Assembly: GCF_028609865.1 (NCBI RefSeq)
Contig: NZ_CP063194.1
Location: 1,612,001-1,676,000, forward strand
From: Corynebacterium jeddahense
GTDB taxonomy: Bacteria; Actinomycetota; Actinomycetes; Mycobacteriales; Mycobacteriaceae
Length of the DNA stretch: 64,000 nt
Direction: 5' to 3'
In this document: positions 1 through 7,608 of the stretch, piece after piece
How positions within the stretch are numbered: the first letter of the stretch is position 1
Layout of the letters: each line of letters opens with the position of its first letter
Notes under the pieces: model-generated
What the model was told of the DNA's origin: nothing
The model's database searches: none
Seen by the model: only the letters and a program-made list of their open reading frames with translations
Program-made: the position numbers and the translations under genes

Positions 1-453
1 CACACTGTCCACTCCGACAACGGCGCTGCCATGACCAGCAAACGACTCGGCAAACTGTTTGCCGAACATGGTGTGGCCCGCTCATTGAACCGGCCGCACA
101 CCAGCAACGACAACCCGCACACCGAGTCGGTGTTCCACACCCTAAAGACTAGGACCTACTACCCGAAAACCTTCACCACGCTGGGCGAAGCAAACACCTG
201 GGTCAGCGCTTGGGTGCCGGTCTACAACGCCACCCCACACAGCGGGATCAACTACTACCCACCACAAGCAGTCCTCGACGGCACCTGGAGCGAACTGCAA
301 CGCAAACGAGAAGAAGGGATGCGAAACGCGCTAAGCAAAGGCACCATCACACAACTACCGGACACCAAAGCTGGCACAGGCCTCCCGGCAGAAGTCAGCA
401 TCATCCGCACCACCACCCAAACCGCCCCAACCCCACAACCCATCACGATCTAA
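1..453 (+). CDS. IS3-type transposase, C-terminal fragment (5' end outside window)
   Basis: The frame is open from base 1 and ends in TAA at 451-453, so only the last 150 residues are visible. It starts inside the integrase (rve) catalytic core: an H-S-D-N-G motif carries the second Asp of the DDE triad, and the N-P-H-T-E-S motif about 30 residues later carries the Glu. After it comes the usual F-H-T-L-K stretch and a Y-N-x-x-x-H-S-G-I-x-x-x-x-P tail, as in IS3-family OrfB transposases. The first Asp lies upstream of the window, so intactness cannot be judged. No terminal inverted repeat was identified with confidence after the stop. It is probably an insertion beside mqo. Confidence 0.8.
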   Translation, partial: HTVHSDNGAAMTSKRLGKLFAEHGVARSLNRPHTSNDNPHTESVFHTLKTRTYYPKTFTTLGEANTWVSAWVPVYNATPHSGINYYPPQAVLDGTWSELQRKREEGMRNALSKGTITQLPDTKAGTGLPAEVSIIRTTTQTAPTPQPITI

Positions 454-486
454 CACCCAAACCCGTTCACAACCACTTGACACAAA

Positions 487-506
487 GCGCCAAGGCGACC
501 TGGCGC
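487..506 (-). terminator. weak hairpin downstream of mqo
   Basis: GCGCCA (487-492) pairs with TGGCGC (501-506) across an 8-nt loop, followed on the minus strand by a short T run. It lies about 60 nt beyond the mqo stop. It could end mqo transcription or belong to the IS end. Confidence 0.3.
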
Positions 507-567
507 CTTCCCACCTGGGAGAACGCCGAACCGCTGTCGATTTTTACAAGCTTTCGTTCAAAGGACC

Positions 568-2088
568 CTATGCGTTGCCGAGGTGGTTCTCGTCGGTATC
601 CAGGCCCAGCGTCTTCTGAGTCCACTCCCACTGCTCCTCGTAGGCCGCCTTGTCGCGCTTGAGGGCCTTGCCGTACGTCGGGAACATCTCGTGGAGCTTG
701 TCCGACCAATCGATCATGTGCTCGCCGAAGCAGCGCTCGAGCAGCTCGATCATCGCGGCCGGGGTGATGGAGGCCCCCGGGGAGGCACCGAGGACGCCGG
801 CGATGGTGCCGTTCTGGTCGTTGACCAGGGCGGTACCGAACTCGAGCGAGCCGAAGCGCGGGAACGCGGCCGGCTTGATCACCTGCACGCGCTGGCCGGC
901 GACCACAACCTCCCAGTCCTTGCCGTCGGCGGCCGGGTAGTACTCGTGGAGCATGTCCACCTTGCCGTCGAAGTCACGGAAGACCTCGGAGACCAGGTAC
1001 TTCACCAGGTCGATGTTCGTCGCCGCAACGCCGAGGTAGGACGGGATGTTGTCGAAGCGGATGGACTTGAACAGGTCGAGGTAGGACCCCTGCTTGAGGA
1101 ACTTCGGGCTCCAGCCGCCGTACGGGCCGAAGAGCAGCGACTCCTCGCCGTCCACGACGCGCAGGTCGAGGTGCGGCACGGACATCGGCGGGGCGCCGAC
1201 CTTCGCCTTGCCGTACACCTTCGCCTTGTGCTGCTGCACGAGCTCCTGGTTCGTGGTCTTGAGCCACATGCCCGAGATCGGGAAGCCCGCGTAGCCGTGC
1301 ACCTCCGGCACGCCCGCCTTGCGCAGCAGGTCGAGCGCGTAGCCGCCGGCGCCGACGAAGACGAAGCGGGCGCGCACGACCTGCTTGTCGCCGGTGTGCA
1401 CGTTCTTCACCGTGACCTTCCAGAAGTTGCCCTCGCGCTTGATGTTGGTCACCTCGCGCCCGTAGCGGATCTCGGTGCCGTTGCGCTTCGCGCCGTCGAG
1501 GAACTGGCGAGTAAGCGAGCCGTAGTTGATGTCGGTGCCGGCGTCGGTCCAGGAGATGGCCACCGGCTCGGCGTCGAAGTCGCGGCCCTGGGACATGAGC
1601 GGCAGCTTCTCTGCGAACGTGTCGCGGTCGTCGGTGAACTGCATGTTCGGGAACATGTGGTTGCCCGACAGGGCGTCGTAACGCTTGCGCAGGTACTTAA
1701 TCTGGTCTTCGCCCTGGGCGAAGGACACGTGCGGGCAGGGGTTGATGAACGCGCGCGGCTCCTTGAGCACGCCGTGCTCCACCTGGTAAGACCAGAACTG
1801 GCGGGAGAGCTGGAACTTCTCGTTGATCGCCTGCGCCTTGGTCACGTCGATGCGGCCGTTCTTCTCCGGCGTGTAGTTCAGCTCGCACAGCGCGGAGTGT
1901 CCGGTACCGGCGTTGTTGAACGGGTACGAGGACTCCTCGGCCGGGCCGTCGAGGCGCTCGAAGATCATCTGGCTCCAGTCGGGCTCCAGTTCGTGGAGCA
2001 TGGAGCACAGCGTCGCGCTCATAATGCCGGCGCCGACGTGCAGGATGTCCACCTCGTCCGCGTACTTGTTACCACCGTTGTCAGACAT
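568..2088 (-). CDS. mqo: malate:quinone oxidoreductase
   Basis: This is the FAD-dependent, membrane-associated enzyme that oxidises malate to oxaloacetate and reduces the quinone pool. In corynebacteria it is the main malate-oxidising step of the citric acid cycle. The 506-residue length is normal for the family. The N-terminus has the dinucleotide-binding G-A-G-I-M-S-A-T-L motif (about residues 19-27), and similarity to Mqo extends over the whole protein, including G-A-S-P-G-A-S near the C-terminus. The ATG at 2088 is preceded by an AAGGA ribosome site about 9 nt away. It is transcribed away from the hydrolase gene at 2217. The mqo-hydrolase-mtr order is known from corynebacteria. Confidence 0.97.
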   Translation of the reverse strand: MSDNGGNKYADEVDILHVGAGIMSATLCSMLHELEPDWSQMIFERLDGPAEESSYPFNNAGTGHSALCELNYTPEKNGRIDVTKAQAINEKFQLSRQFWSYQVEHGVLKEPRAFINPCPHVSFAQGEDQIKYLRKRYDALSGNHMFPNMQFTDDRDTFAEKLPLMSQGRDFDAEPVAISWTDAGTDINYGSLTRQFLDGAKRNGTEIRYGREVTNIKREGNFWKVTVKNVHTGDKQVVRARFVFVGAGGYALDLLRKAGVPEVHGYAGFPISGMWLKTTNQELVQQHKAKVYGKAKVGAPPMSVPHLDLRVVDGEESLLFGPYGGWSPKFLKQGSYLDLFKSIRFDNIPSYLGVAATNIDLVKYLVSEVFRDFDGKVDMLHEYYPAADGKDWEVVVAGQRVQVIKPAAFPRFGSLEFGTALVNDQNGTIAGVLGASPGASITPAAMIELLERCFGEHMIDWSDKLHEMFPTYGKALKRDKAAYEEQWEWTQKTLGLDTDENHLGNA

Positions 2089-2203
2089 ATGCAGTCATCC
2101 TTTTAGGGTTTCGACAATTTTGGAGTACGGCCATTCTACGTCCCCCAGCTCGTAAAAGCTCATAAGGCGTATCGACGCCCAGAGGCCCTCCCCACCGCCC
2201 CAG

Positions 2204-2209
2204 TATCAT
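2204..2209 (+). promoter_or_regulatory. -10 element, leaderless hydrolase transcript
   Basis: TATCAT ends 7 nt before the ATG at 2217 and no Shine-Dalgarno sequence is present. This spacing puts the transcription start at or next to the A of the ATG. No good -35 was seen. Confidence 0.5.
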
Positions 2210-2216
2210 CGGCCGC

Positions 2217-3239
2217 ATGAGGCACGACACATCCCACGGCGAAGCACCCTTGGAGTGGCAACCCGACGTCCTCGGCGAGGGCTACGAGCAGGCAGTTCTC
2301 CACCTCGCCAAGGACCCCGACACGAAGCGGCGCCCGCGCGCGGTGCTCGTGCGGGACAAGAGGGCACTGTCGCACAACCGGCAAAGCGGCAAACCCGCGG
2401 TGCTGTGGGTGCACGGCATGTCGGACTACTTCTTTCAGACACACGTGGCGGACGAGCTGAGCGAGCACGGGCACGCGTTCTACGCGCTCGACCTACGCCG
2501 CTGCGGGCGTGCGCACCGCAAGGGTGAGCGCTGGCACTTCACCCTCGACATGCGGCGCTACTTCGAGGAGCTCACGCTCGCGCTGCGCACCATCGCGAAG
2601 GAGCACGGCTCGGTGGCGGTGCTCGCGCACTCGACGGGCGGGCTCATCGTGCCACTGTGGGCGGACCACCTACGCCGAGAGCAGCCGGAGGACCATAAGC
2701 TCCTGGCGGGCGTGCTGCTCAACAGCCCGTGGCTCGACCTGCAGTTCCCGCGTTGGGTGGTGGTGCCGCTGCGCCCGGTGGTCAACGCGCTCGGCGCGGT
2801 CTTCCCCTCCCTCCCGCTGCCGGCGGGCGGCGAGGGAACGTACGGGCAGTCGATCTACAACGGCGCACACGGCGAGTGGGACTTCAACACCGAGTGGAAG
2901 CCGCTTGGCGGCCACCGGAAGTACCTTGGCTGGATGCGGGCGGTGGTCAAGGCCCAGGAGCCGGTCCACGGCGGCGAGGTGGACACCGGGGTGCCCACGC
3001 TCACCCTGTGCTCCTCGCACTCGTACCTGGGCAAGGAGTACTCCCCCGCCGCCGACACCGCGGACACCGTGCTCGACGTCGAGCAGATCCAGTGCTGGGC
3101 GCCCACCCTCACCGAGGGGGCGCAGGTGCAGGTGATCGACGGCGCCCGCCACGACGTCTACCTCTCCGAACGCCACGCCCGCGAGGCCGCGTTCAAGGCC
3201 ACGCTGACCTGGCTCGACGCGCTCAACTGCGCTGGCTAG
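2217..3239 (+). CDS. alpha/beta hydrolase (serine hydrolase, S33/lysophospholipase-like)
   Basis: This 340-residue cytoplasmic alpha/beta-hydrolase has no signal peptide. It carries the oxyanion H-G-M-S-D segment (66-70) and the nucleophile elbow A-H-S-T-G-G, with Ser139 as probable nucleophile and a Gly-to-His change in the first position of GxSxG. H312 in a G-A-R-H-D context near the C-terminus is the likely catalytic His. The substrate is unknown; monoacylglycerol or lysophospholipid esters are typical for the closest families (inference). It lies between mqo and mtr and reads in the same direction as mtr, 64 bp upstream, so the two may be partly co-transcribed. Confidence 0.85.
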   Translation: MRHDTSHGEAPLEWQPDVLGEGYEQAVLHLAKDPDTKRRPRAVLVRDKRALSHNRQSGKPAVLWVHGMSDYFFQTHVADELSEHGHAFYALDLRRCGRAHRKGERWHFTLDMRRYFEELTLALRTIAKEHGSVAVLAHSTGGLIVPLWADHLRREQPEDHKLLAGVLLNSPWLDLQFPRWVVVPLRPVVNALGAVFPSLPLPAGGEGTYGQSIYNGAHGEWDFNTEWKPLGGHRKYLGWMRAVVKAQEPVHGGEVDTGVPTLTLCSSHSYLGKEYSPAADTADTVLDVEQIQCWAPTLTEGAQVQVIDGARHDVYLSERHAREAAFKATLTWLDALNCAG

Positions 3240-3258
3240 ACGCGCTCGCCTGCGCGCA

Positions 3259-3299
3259 GTAACGTTTGTACGCGTTACGCACATATATATAGAGGAGAA
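3259..3299 (+). promoter_or_regulatory. mtr upstream inverted repeat and ribosome site
   Basis: GTAACG (3259-3264) and CGTTAC (3273-3278) form an inverted repeat around a possible -10 TAACGT (3260-3265). It is followed by an AT-rich TATATATA stretch and a strong ribosome site GAGGAGAA (3292-3299) that sets the mtr start. The repeat may be an operator; this is inference. Confidence 0.35.
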
Positions 3300-3303
3300 G
3301 TGC

Positions 3304-4734
3304 ATGAGCGCGACCGCTTCCGCCGGAGCCCCCGAGGCGACCCAGTTCGACCTGATCATCGTGGGTGCGGGGTCCGGCAACTCCATCCTCACCCCGGAGT
3401 TCGACGACAAAAAGGTCGCGCTCGTGGAGAAGGGCGCGTTCGGTGGCACGTGCCTCAACGTCGGCTGCATCCCGACCAAGATGTACGTCCTCGCCGCCGA
3501 GCAGGCCTACGCCCCGCGCGAGGCGGCGAAGCTCGGCGTGGACCTCACCTTCAACGGCGCGGACTGGGACGCCATTAAGGAACGCGTCTTCGACCGGCGC
3601 ATCGACGTCATTGCCAAGGGCGGCGAGGACTACCGCCGCAACGGCTGCCCGAACGTCACCGTCTACGACACGGAGGCGTCCTTCACCGGACCCAAGACCC
3701 TGCGTACCGGGCGCGGCGGCGCCGAAGAGACCATCACCGCGGACACGATCATCCTTGCCGCGGGTGCGCGCCCCTTCATCCCCGACTGGGCGAAGGGCGT
3801 GCCCTTCCACACCAACGAGGACATCATGCGCCTTGAGCGCCAACCGAAGACGCTGACCATCGTCGGCGGCGGCTTCATCGCCATGGAGTTCGCGCACGTC
3901 TTCGACGCGCTGGGCACCGAGGTAACCATCGTGAGCCGTTCGCAGCTCCTCCGCCACCTGGATAAGGACCTGTGCGAGCCATTCAACGAGCTCGCCACCG
4001 AGCGCTACACCACCCACATCGGCCGCACAGTCGCTTCCGCCTCCAGCACGGGCGACGCGGTGATGCTCACGCTTGACGACGGCACCAAGGTCACCTCCGA
4101 GGCACTCCTCATCGCCACCGGCAGGACCCCCAACAGCGACACCCTCGACGTCGCCGCCGGCGGAATCGACGTTCACCCGGACGGGCGCGTCCAGGTCGAC
4201 GAGTTCGGCCGCACCACCGCCGACGGGGTCTGGGCGCTCGGCGACCTCTCCTCCCCGTACCAGCTCAAACACGTGGCAAACGCGGAGACCCGGGCAGTGT
4301 CCAGGAACGTGCTCGCCGCCTGGTCCGGCGCCGGCGACGACGCGCTCACCCCGATGCCGCACGAGCACGTGCCGTCCGCGATCTTCACCCACCCGCAGAT
4401 CGCCACCGTCGGCCTCACCGAGGAGCAGGCCCGTGAACAGGGCGCGGACGTCACGGTCAAGGTGCAGAACTACGGCGACGTGGCCTATGGCTGGGGGCTG
4501 GAGGACAGCACCGGCGTGGTCAAACTCGTCGCGCATCGCGGGACCGGCAAGCTGCTCGGCGCGCACTACATGGGGCCGCAGGCGTCAACGCTCATCCAGC
4601 AGATGATCACCGTTTTGGCCTATGACCTGGACTTACGCGAGTTCCCGCGCTCCCAGTACTGGATCCACCCTGCGCTGGCGGAGGTCACGGAGAACGCAAT
4701 CCTTGGCCTCGACTTGACGTTCAAGGAAGTCTAA
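3304..4734 (+). CDS. mtr: mycothione (mycothiol disulfide) reductase
   Basis: This flavoprotein disulfide reductase uses NADPH to reduce mycothiol disulfide and so keeps the actinobacterial thiol buffer reduced. Visible features are the FAD-binding G-A-G-S-G-N (21-26), the redox-active Cys pair in G-G-T-C-L-N-V-G-C (C50 and C55), a central NAD(P)H fold with G-G-G-F-I-A-M-E-F, and the C-terminal interface His455 of H-P-A-L-A-E with E460. The length of 476 fits the family. Lipoamide dehydrogenase and other relatives share this fold; assignment to Mtr rests on overall sequence character and the Corynebacterium neighbourhood. A strong ribosome site lies 5 nt before the ATG. Confidence 0.9.
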   Translation: MSATASAGAPEATQFDLIIVGAGSGNSILTPEFDDKKVALVEKGAFGGTCLNVGCIPTKMYVLAAEQAYAPREAAKLGVDLTFNGADWDAIKERVFDRRIDVIAKGGEDYRRNGCPNVTVYDTEASFTGPKTLRTGRGGAEETITADTIILAAGARPFIPDWAKGVPFHTNEDIMRLERQPKTLTIVGGGFIAMEFAHVFDALGTEVTIVSRSQLLRHLDKDLCEPFNELATERYTTHIGRTVASASSTGDAVMLTLDDGTKVTSEALLIATGRTPNSDTLDVAAGGIDVHPDGRVQVDEFGRTTADGVWALGDLSSPYQLKHVANAETRAVSRNVLAAWSGAGDDALTPMPHEHVPSAIFTHPQIATVGLTEEQAREQGADVTVKVQNYGDVAYGWGLEDSTGVVKLVAHRGTGKLLGAHYMGPQASTLIQQMITVLAYDLDLREFPRSQYWIHPALAEVTENAILGLDLTFKEV

Positions 4735-5053
4735 ACCTCAACTTCATCCCCATTTTGGGGGTTATGTCTCGATTGGGCAACGATTGACGTACAAGCGACT
4801 AAAAACGCACGTCACAGTTCCACGGCTGCGGACAGCCTTTTCAGGGAACTCACAAATATCCAACCTTTTATGGATTTCTGAACGAAAACTTCAAGGGGAC
4901 TTGCACACAGCGGCAAGGGTTCGGCTATTGTCATCTTCGACACCGGGACCGAGTCGCAAGACTTGATATCGGTCCTAGGAGCTCAATGCCCCTGGACTTC
5001 TTTGAATTCCACCCGGACGTCGTGCAAGAACTATCAGAGAAGGATTTCGTTTC
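4735..5053 (+). promoter_or_regulatory. intergenic region with candidate promoter for the exported-protein pair
   Basis: No gene was seen in these 319 bases; a short 60-codon frame here has no ribosome site and no recognisable product. CCCC-ATTTT-GGGG at about 4750-4762 is a small hairpin just after mtr. A candidate promoter is TTGCAC (4901-4906) with TATTGT (4926-4931), spacer 19. It would give a leader of over 100 nt before the ribosome site GAGAAGGA (5037-5044). Confidence 0.35.
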
Positions 5054-5800
5054 ATGCGTAATTTCCGTAAGGCAGCCCTGGCCGGCGCAACCGCCGTCGC
5101 AGTGGCATTCGGCTCCACCGCAGTTGCAACCGCTGCTCCTGTGAAGGACGACACCAACAAGTCCGTCACCACCATCACCCTCGCTCAGGCTGAGGCGAAC
5201 GTCGACAAGACCAAGGCTGAGGCAGAGCAGGCCGAGAAGACTCTCGAGGCCGCAAAGAAGGCCAACGAAACCGCCCAGCAGCAGGCCGAAGACGCGAAGA
5301 AGGCCACCGGCATCCTCAATGACGCGGCTGAGAAGTCCGAGGCTGAGGCTCAGAAGGCTGGCGCCACCCAGGCCGTCAAGGACAAGGCTACCGCTGACCG
5401 CAAGCTCGCCAACGACGCAAAGGCACGGCAGACGGACGCCGAGAAGCTTCGCGACGCTGCCGTCGAGGACCTGAAGAACGCTCAGGCTGATCTCAAGAAG
5501 AAGAAGGACGCCTACCAGGACGCCAAGAAGGTGCGCGACGACATCCTGAAGACCCAGGAAATCGAGCGCATCGAGAAGGACAACAAGGGCATCGACGTCT
5601 ACAAGGACGGCGTCAACTCCAAGGACTCCGACTACGCGATGGGCTACGACGTCTTCGGCAAGAACAAGAACCACGATCAGACTCCGACCTGGGCTGTCTC
5701 TCTCTACGGCGCTACCTGGTTCCTGGTTGCGTCCGCGATCGCTGGCCTCGTGGTCGGCCCGCTCTACAACTTCATCGTCCACGGTCCGGTCAAGTTCTAA
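5054..5800 (+). CDS. exported coiled-coil protein with C-terminal membrane segment (unknown function)
   Basis: Not a family I can name. The 248-residue product begins M-R-N-F-R and has a Sec-type signal peptide with predicted cleavage near residue 28 (A-T-A-A-P). Residues about 40-185 are a highly charged, Ala/Glu/Lys-rich segment with strong coiled-coil character and no Pro. A hydrophobic helix at about 215-240 is followed by a short tail. Codons are biased to GCT, AAG, GAG and ACC, suggesting high expression. It is followed 47 bp later by a second exported protein with the same M-R-N-F-R start and the same signal-to-C-terminal-helix layout. Pairs of secreted proteins between mtr and map are known in corynebacteria; a cell-envelope role is inference. 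Confidence 0.85.
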   Translation: MRNFRKAALAGATAVAVAFGSTAVATAAPVKDDTNKSVTTITLAQAEANVDKTKAEAEQAEKTLEAAKKANETAQQQAEDAKKATGILNDAAEKSEAEAQKAGATQAVKDKATADRKLANDAKARQTDAEKLRDAAVEDLKNAQADLKKKKDAYQDAKKVRDDILKTQEIERIEKDNKGIDVYKDGVNSKDSDYAMGYDVFGKNKNHDQTPTWAVSLYGATWFLVASAIAGLVVGPLYNFIVHGPVKF

Positions 5801-5847
5801 GCGGAAACCCGCTAGACCTCCATTTTCACCTGAAAGAAGGAATTCAA

Positions 5848-6510
5848 ATGCGTAATTTCCGCAACACCGCGGTTGCTTCGGCTACCGCCCTCACTGTCCT
5901 GGTTTCCGGCCTGGGCATCGCCTCCGCCGCTGAGGCCGACAGCAACGGTCACGTCTCTTTCCGCCCGGAGCAGGTCACCTTCGCCCTCTCCGTCCTGCCG
6001 AAGACGGATAAGCTCGACGCAATCCGCAAGATCGAGGATCCGACCGAGCGCGCTCAGAAGCTCAACGATTACCTGAACAGCGATGAAGGGGCGGCCGATC
6101 GCGAGTTGGTTCAGGACTGGCTGGCGAACCACACCACCCCCGCTCCGCAGACCCAGGTCAAGCCTGACGCTGACCGCGGTGGCTTCGGCGACACCCTGTT
6201 CGCTGGCTTCAACCGCAACGGCGACGACCGTCTCTCCGGCGGCAACGACGTCAAGTTCGGCGACTTCGTCTCCGATGTCTTCAACCCGGACGTGACCGAC
6301 GCTCAGATCGGCGCCAAGACCGAGGGTGACCGCGCTGTCCGCAAGCAGGACATGCTCGGCTCCTCCACCGACGTTGCTAACGTTCCGCAGTGGGCACGTA
6401 TCTGGAACGAGACCCTCTCCATCGCCGGCATCGGCACCATCATCGGCCTCATCATCGCCGGTGTGAACTACGCTTCCTACAACGGCTGGATCCAGCTTCC
6501 GTCCCTGTAA
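5848..6510 (+). CDS. exported protein with C-terminal membrane segment (unknown function, partner of upstream gene)
   Basis: A 220-residue product of unknown function. The signal peptide starts M-R-N-F-R, like the upstream gene, and probably ends at A-S-A (residues 25-27). The mature part is acidic and Asp/Asn-rich, with a D-x-N-x-D-x-like run near residues 125-140 (N-R-N-G-D-D-R-L-S-G-G-N-D) that could bind Ca2+; this is speculative. A hydrophobic helix rich in Ile and Gly spans about 190-210, followed by a 12-residue tail. The ribosome site AGAAGGA lies about 9 nt before the ATG, and the upstream gene ends 47 bp away, so the two are probably one transcript ending at the strong terminator at 6541-6575. 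Confidence 0.85.
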   Translation: MRNFRNTAVASATALTVLVSGLGIASAAEADSNGHVSFRPEQVTFALSVLPKTDKLDAIRKIEDPTERAQKLNDYLNSDEGAADRELVQDWLANHTTPAPQTQVKPDADRGGFGDTLFAGFNRNGDDRLSGGNDVKFGDFVSDVFNPDVTDAQIGAKTEGDRAVRKQDMLGSSTDVANVPQWARIWNETLSIAGIGTIIGLIIAGVNYASYNGWIQLPSL

Positions 6511-6540
6511 GGAACGCTGCCTAGGCATTGCCTAGACTCT

Positions 6541-6575
6541 GCCCCGCTGCACTGCGCAGCGGGGCGTTTCCTTTT
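6541..6575 (+). terminator. rho-independent terminator of the exported-protein operon
   Basis: A perfect 10-bp stem, GCCCCGCTGC (6541-6550) with GCAGCGGGGC (6556-6565) and a 5-nt loop, is followed by GTTTCCTTTT. Confidence 0.85.
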
Positions 6576-6600
6576 GCGCGGCTCATCGCGCAGCGAAACC

Positions 6601-6634
6601 GAGCGGCCCCGCGGATTGCTCCACGGGGCCGCTC
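6601..6634 (-). terminator. hairpin terminator of map
   Basis: An 11-bp perfect stem (6601-6611 with 6624-6634, 12-nt loop) lies 16 bp past the map stop on the minus strand. The T run after it is weak, but the position fits map termination. Confidence 0.6.
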
Positions 6635-6649
6635 AAACCCTCGTTGGCG

Positions 6650-7549
6650 CTACTCCCCCAGCATCAGCTGGCCGGCCGCCACGTCGGCGTCGGGGATGGT
6701 GAGGATCTCGTTGCCGTCGTCGGTGATCACGATCGTGTGCTCGAACTGGGCGGTGTACTCGCCGTCCGTGTTCTGCACCGTCCACCCGTCGTCCCAGACG
6801 CGGTACGGCAGCGCACCAAGGTTGATCATCGGCTCGATCGTGAGCGTCATGCCCGGCTCGAGCACGTCCCGGTAGGCGTCGGAGTCGTAGTGCAGCACGA
6901 CCAGGCCGTTGTGGAAGGTGGGGCCGACGCCGTGGCCCGTGAAGTCGGTGACCACGTTGTAGCCGAAGCGCTTGGCGTAGGACTCGATGACGCGGCCGAT
7001 GACGTTGATCTCCCGGCCCGGCTTCGCCGCCTTGATGCCGCGCATGGTGGCCTCGTAGGTGCGCTGGACAAGCAGGCGGTGCTCCTCGGCCACGTCGCCG
7101 GCGAGGAACGTCGCATTGGTGTCGCCGTGCACGCCGTTCTTGTAAGCGGTGACGTCGATGTTGACAATGTCTCCGTCCTGGATAACCGTCGTGTCCGGGA
7201 TACCGTGGCAGACGATTTCGTTGAGGGAGATGCAGCAGGACTTCGGGTAGCCGCGGTAGCCCAGCGTGGACGGGTACGCGCCGTGCTCGACGAGATAGTC
7301 GTGCACGATGCCGTCGATCTCGTCCGTCGTCTTCCCTGGCGCCACCGCCGCCCCGCCGAGCGCGAGCGCGTTCGCGGCGATCTTGCTCGCCTCGCGCATC
7401 GCCTCGATGGTCTCCGGGGTCTGCACGAACGGCTCCCCGACGTTCTCCTGCACCTCGTCCTTCCAGGCGTACTCCGGGCGCTCGATGGAGGCGGGCACCT
7501 TCCGCTCCGGGGTGGGTGTTCCTGGCGTAAGTAGTCCTCGTGGATTCAT
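6650..7549 (-). CDS. map: methionine aminopeptidase, type I
   Basis: This cytosolic metallo-enzyme removes the initiator Met from nascent proteins. All five metal ligands of the pita-bread fold are visible (numbered from the ATG at 7549): D132 and D143 in N-I-D-V and H-G-D-T-N, H206 in T-G-H-G-V-G, E239 in T-I-E-P, and E270 in Q-F-E-H-T; H115 in C-H-G-I-P is the substrate-site His. An N-terminal extension of about 40 residues precedes the catalytic domain, as in actinobacterial MapB-type enzymes. A GTG at 7555 also opens the frame, but a TACCAT -10 exactly 7 nt before the ATG and the lack of a ribosome site favour 7549 (299 residues). Confidence 0.95.
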   Translation of the reverse strand: MNPRGLLTPGTPTPERKVPASIERPEYAWKDEVQENVGEPFVQTPETIEAMREASKIAANALALGGAAVAPGKTTDEIDGIVHDYLVEHGAYPSTLGYRGYPKSCCISLNEIVCHGIPDTTVIQDGDIVNIDVTAYKNGVHGDTNATFLAGDVAEEHRLLVQRTYEATMRGIKAAKPGREINVIGRVIESYAKRFGYNVVTDFTGHGVGPTFHNGLVVLHYDSDAYRDVLEPGMTLTIEPMINLGALPYRVWDDGWTVQNTDGEYTAQFEHTIVITDDGNEILTIPDADVAAGQLMLGE

Positions 7550-7556
7550 ACCCACA

Positions 7557-7562
7557 ATGGTA
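7557..7562 (-). promoter_or_regulatory. -10 element of leaderless map
   Basis: TACCAT on the minus strand, 7 nt before the map ATG, with no Shine-Dalgarno sequence. Confidence 0.5.
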
Positions 7563-7608
7563 GTCCCGGGCCCAAACCGCCCCGCCGAGGCCGATTGCTC
7601 AGTGCGCC

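Noticed and set aside
583..2106. Large open frame opposite mqo and many others opposite real genes
   Set aside because: They are shadows caused by high GC: Arg/Ala/Leu-rich translations with no family resemblance, inside well-supported genes on the other strand.
4784..4966. 60-residue gene before the exported-protein pair
   Set aside because: No ribosome site, no recognisable product, and codon use unlike the neighbours; more likely leader sequence.
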